A stretch of 64,000 nucleotides of DNA, from contig NC_088301.1 in assembly GCF_032854445.1 (NCBI RefSeq), positions 21,385,808 to 21,449,807 of the forward strand, in the 5' to 3' direction. Both the position numbers and the translations under genes were made by a program. Shown here in pieces: positions 45,185-57,299 of this stretch. The notes under the pieces are model-generated. The model saw nothing but the letters and a program-made list of their open reading frames with translations, searched no databases and was not told the origin of the DNA. Each line of letters starts with the position of its first letter. The stretch's first letter is position 1. This DNA comes from Liolophura sinensis (taxonomy: Eukaryota; Mollusca; Polyplacophora; Chitonida; Chitonidae).

Positions 45185-48100
45185 AGTGCGTCTGAGCGTG
45201 TCCCAAAGAAAACCGTCCTCACATTATGGTAAACCACTGGACCTCCCAAAAAACACAGAACACACATATGTGCACTTTTCTACCTCAACTCACAAAGATT
45301 TACCTCTGTCAATTCTTGTCGAAACAACAATGCATCAAACGCTGTTGTTACCGAGGTGAAAGAAGTTACTTCTTAACGCAAGAATAAACTGCTACCCTTT
45401 ATTAAAAATGTAAAAATCCTTAACACTTATCTATGTAGAGTATGTTGTCTGAAAAGATAAAAAAAAAAAAACAAAAAAAAACACTCAAGTGTGGGATATT
45501 TTGTATCAAATATTATCTAAAACAATATCATATGATAAGATTATTGACCTGTATATTTAAAACATATATAAATTAAATTAAACAAAATTAATGAATTAAT
45601 GCCTTCATCAAATAATGAATGAATGATTATGGTTAAACACTCTTCATCAAATAATGGCTAACCTGAAATTATCCCTTAGATAAATAGATGTACATGTACA
45701 TGTACAAAAAAAAGTTTTCGTCATTTTAAAGTCAAAAAGTATTCAAACAAAGTATATTACTCAGAACCCAACAACTCCCTTTGAGAGCAGTCTCAGTCCC
45801 TTAGCTGCACGAAGCACTTATGTGATTGAAGCACTGGTGAGCAACGCCACCAGGCAGACAAAAGTCACTGTTTTGGGCAGTCAAGAGGTGTAGATGGGAT
45901 AAGACTGGCCCTGTGACCTCTGACCTCAGTCTGCTTCACTGCTGAAGCCAGTGGGGATTGGTTATCAGGGAGAAGTGAGGAGTTTAAGTCCCAGCAGTTT
46001 TAACCCTCACCTTCCTATAGGGTGCCTAAAGCCTGTACTTAAGATGAAACGTTAGGACAGTTGACTTCTCTGGGAAATGGCTTAGGTGTCTTTGGGTAGG
46101 ATGTTTTTGTCTTTCCTTAGGAGGGAGAGAGAGCCATATAAAGATACCTATTAATTATCCACCGCAATCCAGTATCTATAACCACTTCCCATCCAACTTG
46201 GGCACCCATGCCAGACAGTGGCTTTCATTACCCGGCTTACTTAACCCACAATATCACTTCACCATAAACCAACCCCCATATTAAATTGTTTTCTTTAGTG
46301 GAATTCTTTTCAGCAACTGGCTCACCAAATCCAAGCCAAGTCACAGAAGTCAAATGTGTCTTCAGAAATCAACAGAGAATTAGTTAAATCAACAAAAATC
46401 TTGGAAAGTCTTTAACTTTTTGTTTTTGTCACATCTGCGTATAAAACTGAACATCCTACAAATATGGACCTGTAAATTAGAAAACAATGGTTCATGCTTC
46501 CCATGTCTTTAAGGGCAATAATTTTATAATTATAAGCACCAGGAAAAAGTAATAAACCATGATACACTAGACAGGGCTGAGACGTCCCACCCTACTGGTC
46601 TATCCATGAACGGACCACAGAAGATGTTCAAGATGTGTTTTCACATATACACGTAGTTCCACAACTAAAGAGTACGCCGAAATCTCACCTTGCAAAATTC
46701 ATGCTATATCACTCAAATATTGCTGATGTGGCACTAAGGCTTAATCATAAATTCATCCTGCACAAATAATTTGCTGTGACATTTTATTTATGTCCATTTT
46801 TTAAAATATATCAGCATGATTAAATTTAAACATGCATCAGCATGTATTCATCTTTAAGAAAATGCATAGGTAACTTTTTGTCACCTTATTAGGACACAAG
46901 AAGATATGTAACTAAATAATTACAATGCTTTCACTGTCAGCTCTTTTGATAAGAATTAAGCAAAGTGCGCTAAAAGTACTAACTATACTGCGTATACTGC
47001 ATCTGACTCCAAACGAAACAGTAAAGATCAGCTATAGGACTAATTCATCAAAACTTCATTAAAAAAAATTAAAGTACACTTTGTATAGTTTTTAACCCCA
47101 TGGTGCACACGTATTGTCAAAGAATCACTATCATTAAAAAATAGTCAAACACCAACAAGAACAAAAGAAAAGAAGAAATTTTTCATCAACACTTTGTCAG
47201 AAATATTTCTGTAAAATGTATAGCTACAATGCACAGGAGGAGTCATACAAGTTCACAAAAAAAAGGAAAAGAAAAAAAAAACTGTGACTTCCATTTGGTC
47301 CCCCTACCCCAAGGGGTTTTAAGGAGATGATTCAGTGGGGAAGAGAGGCAATTTTATTTACATAATTGCTGCTGGTGATTTATACAAGTGGTCCCCTGGA
47401 CTCTATAACAATCAACTTGTTGTCATAAAAGTAGTCCCAGCGGCCACTCCACTTTGATGCCACTCTGAATAAAAGGTATGACCCCAGCTCTGGCAGGATT
47501 ATAACAGTATTTTAATAATGATACCAGGTAGAAGGGATGTACATGATCCTTTTTTTTTTATGACGCGGGCGAGCGCACTTCAGTGAGACTGGCTGTACAA
47601 GTAGATAAATATATGCGAAACATACTTTTTTTTTTACCATGCTCTTAATGGCACAAGATAAAGCAAACGTTATGCAACTTTAAATACATTTAGTCTCGTT
47701 TCATTTCACATTGCTTTGTATGGGTTGTTGATATGCTGCTCTCAACTGTGAAATGCTGTAAACTCTCAACTGTGATGTCCTTTAAAATCAAATTTACATC
47801 ACACACAAACATTTCCATGTCCAGCACCATCTTCAACAGCTTTTGTTGTACATCTAAGATCATTACCAACTGTGTATATTTCCTAAATTAATTACAGCCA
47901 TCTTTAGCTCTTACAGAAATCCTGAGCAATGTGTGAACAACCTGATGTCATACATATGGCGCAAGCAGGATCGAGCCTTATCAACAGGTGGACATTTGCT
48001 AGTCACTAGTCTAAGGTAATTGCCAGTTAATTGGATTTGCCCCAAGGTTTCTATTACCCAGTGCAAGGGGACTGTTTCTTAAGGGACCTGTCATATGAAC

Positions 48101-48670
48101 CTCAAATAAGCTGTCCTGGGAACTGAGCCAAGGAGATTGGGGGTTAGCAACTATTACAGCCTTCTTGAGAAAACTGTCAAGGGCCACAAAGGTTCCAGAT
48201 CCCTGCATGCTCCCAAATTTGCTAGCCATCAAACCAATTTGTGTACATGTAGGTATCCTGCCCCCCTCCCCACTAGGGGGAGAATAAAACCATTCCAGAG
48301 TTAAGTTAAATTTTTGAACTTGAAGGGAATGATTAAATTGTTTACAATCACGGCTTTAAAAGCAAAAATGTTTTATATGTGTTCCTGTCAATTAGACACA
48401 AGTAGTAGGGGATTAATGCGCCTTCAGTCGCCAAACTAATACATGTAAATTACATTGGAACAAGTCTGTCACATTAACTTTGAGTCTGCTACAATTACTT
48501 ACAGGCCTAAAAACACTTAAAATATCTGCCATCTACCACCAATTCCACACATGGAGTGAAACTTATCACTCAGTGTTTAAAATATTTAATTGAGATTTGT
48601 ATCCTCCATAGTCCAGACAAAATATCCAGTAACATGTATCTATGAAAACTCCTCAAAACCATGCTACAAA
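45185..48670. other. long mostly AT-rich stretch, no gene established
   Basis: A GC-richer patch at 45780-46160 contains GGAGTTTAAGTCCC, which faintly resembles a pol III B box, but no A box or tail supports a SINE. The 73-codon minus-strand frame 48011-48232 has protein-like composition without a recognised domain. Nothing else was seen. Confidence 0.4.
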
Positions 48671-48689
48671 GCCTATTATAAACAGCTGG

Positions 48690-48935
48690 AGTGACCTCCA
48701 TGGTTTTAGTGGTTTGTGCACCAGCGTGGCACATTGACCCAGCAGTCTCTCACCAAAGCAGTCGTAGTGAGTTCAAGTCCATCTCGTGCTGGCTACCTCT
48801 GGACGAGGGAAGGTCTGTCAGCAACCTGCGGATGATTGTAGCTCTTCCCAGGGCTCTGCCCAGTTTTATCCCATCATACATGTAGCTGCAAGTGAATTAT
48901 TCTTGAGTACTCCATAAAACACCTATCAACTAAAT
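48690..48935 (+). repeat. SINE family A, full-length tRNA-derived copy with TSD
   Basis: This is the only copy here with the tRNA-like head: GTGACCTCCATGGTTTTAG, then AGTTCAAGTCC (48770-48780), a near-perfect pol III B box. The body continues with GCTGGCTACCTCTGGACG, AGCAACCTGCGGATG and TTATTCTTGAGTACTCC and ends in a TAAATA tail. ATAAACAGCTGG flanks it at 48678-48689 and 48934-48945, a 12-base target-site duplication overlapping the tail. The head is diverged in the A box, so the copy is probably no longer transcribed. It fixes the orientation of the family. Confidence 0.95.
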
Positions 48936-48949
48936 AAACAGCTGGCTTT

Positions 48950-50305
48950 TTAAGGCAACAGTAATTTAATTTCTTGTTATACAGGTGAGCTGACACTCAA
49001 AAATTAAAATAAAATAAACTCAAATTCAACTGTTTTATTTTGCCCGATCTTATTTTTTTATTTTCTTGGGATTTTTTTGTCATGCAATGCTCTCTGATCA
49101 TCTGTGACTTCAACATGTCTACATTTTCCACAAATTAGATATTTTTCAAGTTTTATTTTCATACCCTCCTCCACCACTGAAAAAGGGTGTATTCTGCCTT
49201 TATTGGTGCGGACTACTGGTACTTTGCTTGTGACCATGACTATGCCAGATTTATACAATGATCCTGTCATGGATGACTTCCACATTGCATCAACTGCTAA
49301 AGTGACTGAAACTCATCCATCCACACCCCCTTGACAACAGCCCGCCTCCCAACAAGCTTGTTAACATTATCTGTTAATTAAGGCAGTGTAATTAGAAACA
49401 GACAGATATGTAGATAGCCAGATAGCTGTCTGGGTAACCAAAGTCAGAAATTTTAGATCATCCTGACCGTGACTTCAAACTCTATACAGCTGCTTCACTC
49501 AATCTAATGCAGATATGAATACAATTAACTGCTGGAATTAATGATCAAAAGATGCAATAAATATTCACCTCAGTCATGAATATGATTTCATAGTACAATT
49601 TACATTAAGAACAAGGAGCATAATATGTATTACAAATATAATAAAATCAGTTTTTCTCTCAGACTGAATAATTTTTTCCAAGTTTTCCCCAACTCCATTC
49701 AGTAAAGTAAAATGAGGAATTTGTTTTTAATTAATAAAATATTCACTACATTCCTAAATCTTTTTTAAATTCTGTCATATAATACCCCAGCTGTAAGTAT
49801 GTGGTAAAACCACCATCTACAGGCTTATACATGAGATTTTACACTACATGCATATCTACATTGTAGTGACAAAAAATCTGGCAACATAATAAACAACAAT
49901 AATAATAAGAATTCTAAATAAATAAGAAATACTTACGTTGACTGAGATTTACAAAGAAAGGCACATTACCAGTTTGCCATCTGTTTAGCTACACGTTAAC
50001 CTTAGGTATATCAAATGCAAAATCTGACACCAACTCTCCAATGAGGGCCATTCGTGCAGTGAATAAGTTATAATACTATAGCATCACTACGCATTCATGA
50101 TCAAATCTTTTTCATGGCTGTCTCGGAAATTTTCAAAATTCATGACTTTTTTGGATGACAATTAATCACTCGTATATTTATCCATGACTATACAGGTATT
50201 TTCATGACACCATCTGGCAACCTGGAGATTCCCATTATATCCTAACTTTTTTGAAATTCTCCACAAAAGCTATTTTGTCACATTTATTTTCATGGTGTGA
50301 ACATT
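48950..50305. other. AT-rich stretch, one unassigned minus-strand frame
   Basis: The minus-strand frame 49058-49285 (75 codons) ends with a basic segment containing a CGKC pair (LEKYLICGKCRHVEVTDD). A plus-strand frame of 76 codons overlaps it. Neither has splice or domain support, so this may be a decayed ORF of a mobile element or chance. No other features were seen. Confidence 0.3.
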
Positions 50306-50309
50306 ATGG

Positions 50310-50760
50310 CTGTTCATTTTGACTATATTACGCAACAATGAGCTAATAAACCAGCTAGACAGGTTAACAATTAAACCAATCGTCAAAGAATCTACCAGAG
50401 TGAAAAGAGAGTGGAAATCTTTGTCAATATTTGCCGTGTTGTACATTTGTCAGACACGTCAGTATTACAGGGCTGATTACACACTGGCAAGCCATAGAAA
50501 CCCCACTCGTACAGCACAACAACAATGCAAGTTTTCCACTTGTCAAGTTTGATGACACACTCCTTTGTGCAGAGATGAAAAACTTCGCGAGTTCCTCCTG
50601 AGGTCGCTTAGAGATTTCCCGTACGAGTGAAAGAAAAAATAATTGACAATAGTCAATGTAGAGCATGGAGACCGTTTTAGAGAAGAGTAGCCAGGCGTTT
50701 GTTCAAGACTAATCTGTGCGAGAGTATGCACAGTCATGCGCTGTCCAAGTGCTCAAACCA
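50310..50760. promoter_or_regulatory. candidate cis-regulatory island
   Basis: A repeat-poor block with more CpG than background includes CACTCGTACAGC, TCCCGTACGAGTG and AATTGACAATAGTC (Sox-like ACAAT core). Four short overlapping frames on both strands argue against a single coding frame. Confidence 0.2.
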
Positions 50761-50764
50761 CGGC

Positions 50765-51690
50765 CCTCCAAAACCTGCCAAAGTTATAGAACCTTTACAC
50801 CACAAAAACAATACCACAGTGGCCTTACTCTGCGAGGCACAAAGGAAAAGCAGAAATTCATGATCTGGTGTGGATGCAAGATTTAGACGTGAGATTTTTA
50901 GCCAAATTTTTGTAGAAGTATAACACAGTAGACGAGGCCTAAACACAGCTCATTTGATGTCAAACACTGTGTATGGTTCAAATCTGTATTCTGGACAGAA
51001 GGCTCTTTTATGGGTCTGCTGCCTGCTTCCACCTTCGGTCCATACTTCTAGTAGACAGCCTGACAAAGCCTCCAGGACAAATCCCTCCTGTCTTCCTCGA
51101 TGTCATGTTTCTGTAACAATAGGGTGTGACCACAGCCCAGTCAATTTAATCCTACTTAGCCCCTCCCCGTAAGACCTCTGCCCCAAATCTCAAACCAATT
51201 CACACCACCTTAATACACATTAACAAGGCATAAACAAGGTCAGGCACAAAGAGGAAGTGGATTTTAAACACTTGCTAACTGTTTACCTGGAATTGTCAAG
51301 AACCATTTGTGCCAGCTTGGCAATCACCTTTGAGAATTTACACCCAATGACTCTCAGGTAACAGATTGTCTAAGCTATTTCCTGTGGGGTTCATTCGTGA
51401 TTTTGTTGTACGCTGCTGGTCTTTTTCTTAATAAAATATGGCATGAATCTATATTTAATTCTCCACTCACATCAAATGAGTTTTAACATAGTTAAATCAG
51501 AGTGCAGCAGCCTGGCTAACATAAGCTACAATTTTGCTACACGTATATGTGAAATGCATGAATAAAGAGACAGAATATTTAATTACCTGCAGAAAACCTC
51601 ACACAAACCTGAAGTTATTAACTTTTAAGATCAACCTGCTTTTCTCTATACAGTCTTCAGAGATTTTTTATCTACTGTTGTTATGTGTAA
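50765..51690. other. mixed noncoding stretch, no gene seen
   Basis: Moderate complexity without a convincing frame. Nothing was recognised. Confidence 0.4.
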
Positions 51691-51695
51691 ATTAG

Positions 51696-51772
51696 ATTTA
51701 ATTTATTTGATAGGTGTCAAACGCCATACTCAAGAATATTTCACTTATACAACAGCAGCCAGCATTATGGTT
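51696..51772 (-). repeat. SINE family A, short 3' fragment
   Basis: TTTATTTGATAGGTGTCAAA, then ACGCCATACTCAAGAATATT and AGCCAGCATTATGG match the reverse complement of the SINE 3' end. The match stops abruptly at about 51772, so the copy is strongly 5'-truncated. Confidence 0.85.
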
Positions 51773-51779
51773 CAGTGGT

Positions 51780-52135
51780 TGATTAAAACAAGAAACAGGG
51801 AGGTTAAAAGAGAGTTGCACATTAAGAAAACTACAAAGAAGTAAAACAAGGACATACGTAAATGATGCGTAACGAGCATTCATAAAAAAACAAGCAAATG
51901 ATATGATTCAAAATAATTAGAAATCATTACAGAAATTCTACACCACTGCATCACACAAATCAGACCAAATATTTTCCTAGTTTTGCAGTTATGTAGTTTT
52001 TAAGGTACATTTGCACGTAAGCTTACAAGTTTGAAATGCATATACATATCTGAGAATAGGCAGTTCCTTTAACACAAGTGATAAACTCAAGGACAAGTTA
52101 AGACACAACATAACCCACAACTGTAAAACACTGCC
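51780..52135. other. AT-rich noncoding stretch, no gene seen
   Basis: Nothing was recognised. Confidence 0.45.
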
Positions 52136-52139
52136 GCAT

Positions 52140-52475
52140 TATGCTTCACGCTAGTTGTCGAGTCTAAACTTTCTCAATAGGCCATAAACTAACTTAGCGA
52201 AGGCCTGAATTTCAGAGACCTGTTTCCTGAGCCCATGTGACTTGCTTGGATAATTAGTTGGAGGGAAAAACTTGGGGCCCTGTCCACAGCAATTATGGTC
52301 TCGCCTTTCCCTTCTGTAACGCCTGCCCTCCGCACAAATCAAACCCAAGGGCAGGCAACCTGACAAGGAAAGGTGTTGATTCTGGGCACCCAGTAAACTA
52401 CTGCAGCAACCAGCCTCAGCCTGACTTTGCAATGTTTCCCACAAGACCAATTGTCTTTAAACGCTAAATACTGTT
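52140..52475. promoter_or_regulatory. candidate cis-regulatory island
   Basis: A GC-richer, repeat-free block carries GGCCATAAACTAAC (Hox/Cdx-like TAAA core), TTGGATAATTAGTTGG (homeodomain) and GCACCCAGTAAAC. The 99-codon minus-strand frame across it has no recognised domain and overlaps a plus-strand frame. Confidence 0.22.
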
Positions 52476-52479
52476 CACT

Positions 52480-54715
52480 GTTTTAACCCACGGCCTTTAC
52501 ACATTCTCAAATTTCAGTTTATGTCCAGGTTTTATGCTGGCTACCATCACCAGACTTGAAGTCAGCCTCCACAGGGTTGTCCAATGCAATGACAGAGCCT
52601 CAAATGTAAAAATGTAAGAGACACCGAAAAAAAAAAAGAATCACTGTAAAATTATCAAGCCATATGTCTCTTACAAAGTAAGAATTAGACTCGGATAATA
52701 CAGCAATCTTGTTTAGAACGATATAGATAAAATCAGTACACATCTTCAAATTATAATAAATATATATGTGCATATAAGTTAAGCATAAAAATCATAAATG
52801 TGCGTTTCATGAGAGTCTATTTCACGATGATATGGCTGAAATACTGCTAATGTGGCCTTAATCCTAATTATTCATTTATCTCTAATTATTCATATGTCTC
52901 CATGAGGGCAATGAGAACCTCAGGGAATGATTCACTTACACATCCTCTCAAATAAATGTTATGGTTCTTAGTCAATACTCTTTGGTTGGCTTTGTAGAAA
53001 AATATTCCACACGACTGAATGAAAAAAAAAAAAACACCCCTTTGCAAGTACATGAGCATTTTATATGGTAAGAAGTTTCTTCACCAAAAAAAATAGATAA
53101 AAATGATAACAATTTTTTCAAGGTGAAACAGTTTTATCCAAAAAATGAGGACAAATTCTTCAAGGTGAAAATGTTTTGCTACATTATTAGACAGACTTAT
53201 GGGTTTCCTAAATCAGCAGTGCTGGTTGGATAAGGTTGTCATAACGTGACAGGGAGAATCCATTCACCCCACACTTAGCCCCTACCCCATCATGCACAAA
53301 CCCATAATAAATATAGGCTCAGGTGGTGCTACCAGCCCAAGTGATAAGCTTTGGCTCGCTGAAACATAACTAGAGTTACAAGTTTTCTTTATAGCCACAG
53401 CTTGAATCAATCACAATCCCTGAAACAGATCAGCTTCTCACATTACTCTTGCAAGAAGCAATTTTTCTAATCTTCACCAGCCACATTTGACATGTGATAT
53501 GATTTAGCAACATTTAATGAAAACTCACTCTATATCCAGGTCCAGTTTAGCCTTGGATCTAGACAATTTCCATTGTTTCCTCCTTTGGGTCAAACAACTG
53601 CGCTTGCGTGGTCATCTAGCGTGCTGTCCTGGTCTTAGCAGGCATTCATGAGAATGTCGGAAGAAAAATGGCACACAAGGGATAAAGAGATTGGGCAATA
53701 ACAAATGAATGTTAAAGGCATGGAATAATTACACGTAAGACGCTTTAGCAAGTGGTTCGTCCAGCTGTGTGTAACAGGTACATGCATTCTGTGAACAGAG
53801 TTCCTGAGGGTTAAAGTGGTTAATTCTGGTATGATAAAAGAAAACTAGAGCACTTGTGTTATTTAGTGAAGCATAGGGTTGTTTGGCCACACTTCAACAC
53901 TCTGCCCACTAAAACAGATGGCGGCACTTGGAGTCTCTCTGGAAAAAAAATCCACCCCTACAGACCAATAAAATAGTCCTAAGAGGATTTGGTACCACTT
54001 AACGTAAGTTCAGGAATACTGTTCTGGTTGAGAAGAACAAGATTTAATTGGTCGACACTGGTTTGATTATACTGCCTTTATTTTACATAGAAGAAACTTA
54101 CCAATTATCAGATGGCAAAGATCAAAGCATCAAAGTTATGCCCTTAGTCAGAAAATCTTTCTGTGTGTCAATTACACTTTTTTTGTGCTAAAGGGAATTC
54201 GAAACAAAATTAAATTTGTGCTGGAAAACACATGCTTCCCATTTGTTTCTACATTTATTAACCTATGTGCCTCTTGTGTTATATACCAGTAAATTGTATA
54301 TGGCATTGCACAAAAATACATGAGAATAACATAAAAAGAGTATTCGCAGGTAATTTTTATATGACCTATAAAAACGATGGTTCACTGTTCTTCTACAAAA
54401 CACCCTGTAGCATCTTGATGTTTCACAGAAAGACTACTAATAACATTTGGTATACACTAGCCCATACTCCAAAACAAGATTTTGATAAGTTTCAAATATT
54501 TACACACAAAACTGAAAGAACCTTCAGCTGTCCTAAAAATTGGCTTTTAATGCCACTGGTTAGTTTCCACGGTCATTTCTCACAACTGTCTGGATGGTGC
54601 AGACATATGAAAACAACCCCTGACTGGGCCTAACTGAAATTCACCCTGCAATAAGATACGTCTTTCTATTACATTATTTTCCTTTAAAATTGGGATAAAC
54701 CCTGAAAAACTAACA
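52480..54715. other. mostly AT-rich stretch, no gene established
   Basis: The 122-codon plus-strand frame 54265-54633 is AT-driven and has no recognised domain. A small complex patch at 53530-53790 contains a minus-strand basic segment ending at a GTGAGT donor, with no acceptor that I trust. Confidence 0.4.
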
Positions 54716-54726
54716 AAAGAATCTTG

Positions 54727-54826
54727 ATGGAGTCTCGAGAAACTTCCGCCAATCTGGAATCAAAATATCTCCAAACACCAGGTCTCCCCACGTTTACAGA
54801 TCCGTTTTCTACCGTCCCCCCATCAG
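54727..54826 (+). CDS. candidate first coding exon, family not recognised
   Basis: An ATG opens 33 codons of protein-like composition (MESRETSANLESKYL, then TPGLPTFTDPFSTVPPS) ending exactly at a good donor, CATCAG/GTAACT, in phase 1. Codon use is varied and not AT-driven, unlike the surroundings. No TATA box or clear promoter was found upstream. The frame stays open past the donor, so the splice junction is a suggestion. The protein family is unknown to me. Confidence 0.28.
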
Positions 54827-54834
54827 GTAACTCT

Positions 54835-55390
54835 TTGGCATTTGCTGTTGTTTGGGAATTCCGACTTCAAAGGCAAGCCTTGTTCAAGTGTTTGGATTCC
54901 AGAAACGTTCCCACTGGAGCATGCATTGGAAGGGACCTGTTTTTTGGTGGGTTGTGAGTGTGTGTTTTGTGTTGGGGTGCTGTGAGAAACAGGCCTCGGG
55001 CGCTGGGTTCAGCCCTCTATCCCTGGGCCAGCTCTGCTAAGAAGAGGGCCCCCTTCTGATCCTTACGCAGCTTTTCCGGCTCGCCTACAGGCCTCCCCCT
55101 TGAAAAGCTCAACCCCCCCTGGACCTTATGACACTTGTCTGCTTGCAAAAACATCTCTAGTGTTAATCACACCCCAATGAGTGGGGGGCTAAGTTATGGC
55201 CGCATGTGAAAGTCATTAACACTGATTACAATCATCCCCCAAAAAACCCCACCATCCATGTCAAGTAGATTAAATAGGGCCTAACTAAGTGCCCCCTATC
55301 TACATGTTTGTGGCTGATCGAGGGTCTATGCAGTACAACTGACCGATCTCCTTCCTCTAACACATGTACTTCTCCCTTTGTTCTCTGAAT
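54835..55390. other. GC-rich stretch with a kappa-B-like site
   Basis: GGGAATTCC, a classical kappa-B-type word, lies at 54854-54862. The following 250 bases are the most GC-rich of the region, with C-runs and CpG words, but contain no convincing frame. It could be intronic or regulatory sequence downstream of the candidate exon at 54727. Confidence 0.3.
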
Positions 55391-55394
55391 CACC

Positions 55395-55940
55395 TCAAAA
55401 AAAAAAAAAAATGTGCCAGTTCCTAATACTGTAATATAAAGAATATAAAAAAAATTACCACTTGATGAAAACTAATTGCTGACACTGACAGCCACATTTT
55501 GTATGTTCTTGTTCATCTGATAGTATCCAAGGAACAGTCTCCATAAACAATATTACCATGAAACCGCTTTTAGTTGGGCTTTTTTTTTTAAGAAGACTGT
55601 TAGAATATTATACAGTTTATATTAAACATGAAATACATGCTGATACAAAAAATATATTCTGTACATAGCACATGAGAAAAAATTACATTTCAGAGTAATC
55701 ATCTTTTTAATTTTTTCTTTTTCTAATATATTGCAATGAAATATCTCAAACTGTTGGCTGACAAACTTTTGTGGATGAACTAAACACATATGCTTCCTAA
55801 CTGGCACTAATATGATACAAAACCCTAAAATATATGGGTGATAATATTGACACTGTTCAGCCCTCATAAATTTTATGGATTACAAATTATACTAAATGTT
55901 TGTTTGAATTACCATTTACTGTTTTACTAATATCCATGAG
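55395..55940. other. AT-rich noncoding stretch, no gene seen
   Basis: An A-run lies near 55397-55411, with T-runs near 55578. Nothing was recognised. Confidence 0.45.
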
Positions 55941-56009
55941 AAATTAATAAGGGTAAATCCTTGAAAAATACAGTAATTTCATTGAACTCCATGTGAATAA
56001 GCAATAAAA

Positions 56010-56510
56010 TATGATGCAGTGTTCTGATAACTCAGCAGTCCACATCAATAAAAATGAAAAACCAACGCGTAAAATAGGTCCCTGGGTGCTAGAGTATTCA
56101 AGGAAAATTGTTTTATGGCTGACAATTATGACTGCACGGCCTTCGAGGGGCCAAGACAGTTCACATTGTGGACCACGCAAACTGTTTTTTGATGGCCATG
56201 CTTTATGGAGCCAGTCTTCAGGGAGGCGATGTTTGAATACAAGTTTCATGGGCGATCTAATTGAGTTTTGTACCTGGCCTGAGGCCAGGCCGAACTCAGT
56301 CATAAAACTTGTTACCAGACGGCAGTAATGCCAGTCAACAGCCACGCTCCAAATTAATTTTTGCAAAATTTATTATGATTTCCCCGGCGAGAAGCCATCA
56401 CGATCTGGATGGATATCATCTGTCCATGAATTATTCACATTTTCACTCCCCATTACACAATGTTTTTACTGGCAATCTGTTAGGCACACAGTATCTCCAA
56501 GAACATAGCT
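56010..56510. promoter_or_regulatory. candidate cis-regulatory island, open on both strands
   Basis: Both strands are open across most of this block (minus 55944-56366, 140 codons; plus 56011-56328, 105 codons), but neither peptide is recognisable. The DNA is complex. It contains GATCTAATTGAG, an AP-2 palindrome at 56273, CCAAATTAATTTTTGC, AATTTATTATG and GAATTATTCAC (several homeodomain cores). A conserved enhancer explains the composition better than overlapping antisense genes. Confidence 0.35.
56273..56289. promoter_or_regulatory. AP-2-type palindrome
   Basis: CCTGGCCTGAGGCCAGG has perfect 8-base arms around a central G and contains GCCTGAGGC, the consensus for TFAP2 dimers. As RNA or single-stranded DNA it could also form a short hairpin. 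Confidence 0.6.
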
Positions 56511-56714
56511 AATGCCTATATAACCCTGTCTGTGTTGTTGTTGTTGCAGTGTACTCCACTAACCTTAGGTCAACAGGTCTACTTAAGTTACCACTATGTG
56601 AAGAAAACTCTAGTCATCTTTACGCAGAGCATTACTGTTTGAATGTTGATATCAATGTTACATGTGCTTACTTATACTCCTTGAAAATACATGTAAAAGA
56701 TATAACTAAATTTT

Positions 56715-57290
56715 AACACAAAATGTAACATAGTTTCTGCACTACAAATATAGTTTATAGTTTGAACACTATAAATGTACAAGTAGATTATTTTAAATTT
56801 TATTTATTTATTTATTTATTTATTTATTAGATTTGTGTTTACAGCATACTCAAGAATATGTCACTTATATGACGGTGGCCAGCATTATGGTGGAAGGAAC
56901 CAGGCAGAGACCGAACAAAAACACAACCATCCGCAGGTTGTTGGCAGACCTTCCCACTTACGGCTGGAGAAGGAAGCCAGCATAAACTAGTTTAAATTTT
57001 ATGAATGTAGCTTAGTTTCCAGACTTCAGTTGCAGCCTAGCTTTACCAAACAGTTTCATCATAAAACAAGTACCTTAGTTTATATGGTACTTACGTTTAA
57101 CACTTGAAAATAAATATACATGTACAAATGTAACTTAGCTTCAACACAAAATGTGTTTTGGTATGGTCGCTTAATATCAAGACAACAGGTGTAACTTAAT
57201 TTCAAAACCATGAATGCAGCACAGTTTAGCGTAGTTTCAACATTACAAATGTAGTTTAGTTTCAAGGTAGCTGTTGGAGTTAGGTTCAAC
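56715..57290. repeat. degenerate minisatellite (unit about 27-35 bp)
   Basis: A loose unit of the form ACAAATGTAGTTTAGTTTCA plus a short variable part recurs about eight or nine times (near 56722, 56745, 57002, 57126, 57190, 57210 and 57244) with many substitutions and length changes. SINE A at 56804-56990 interrupts it. The 70-codon minus-strand frame here reflects the repeat and is not a gene. Confidence 0.6.
56804..56990 (-). repeat. SINE family A, 5'-truncated copy with 12-bp TSD
   Basis: Reads a long TTTA tail, TTTGTGTTTACAGCATACTC, CAGCATTATGGTGGAAGG, then CCATCCGCAGGTTG and GAAGGAAGCCAGCATAAAC. TTTAAATTTTAT flanks the element at 56792-56803 and 56991-57002, a perfect 12-base target-site duplication. 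The insertion splits the degenerate minisatellite. Confidence 0.95.
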
Positions 57291-57299
57291 ACAACGGAT

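Noticed and set aside
45780-46160. possible SINE in a GC-richer patch
   Set aside because: Only a faint B-box-like word; no A box, tail or target duplication.
54265-54633. 122-codon plus-strand ORF
   Set aside because: AT-driven composition, no domain, no promoter or splice context.
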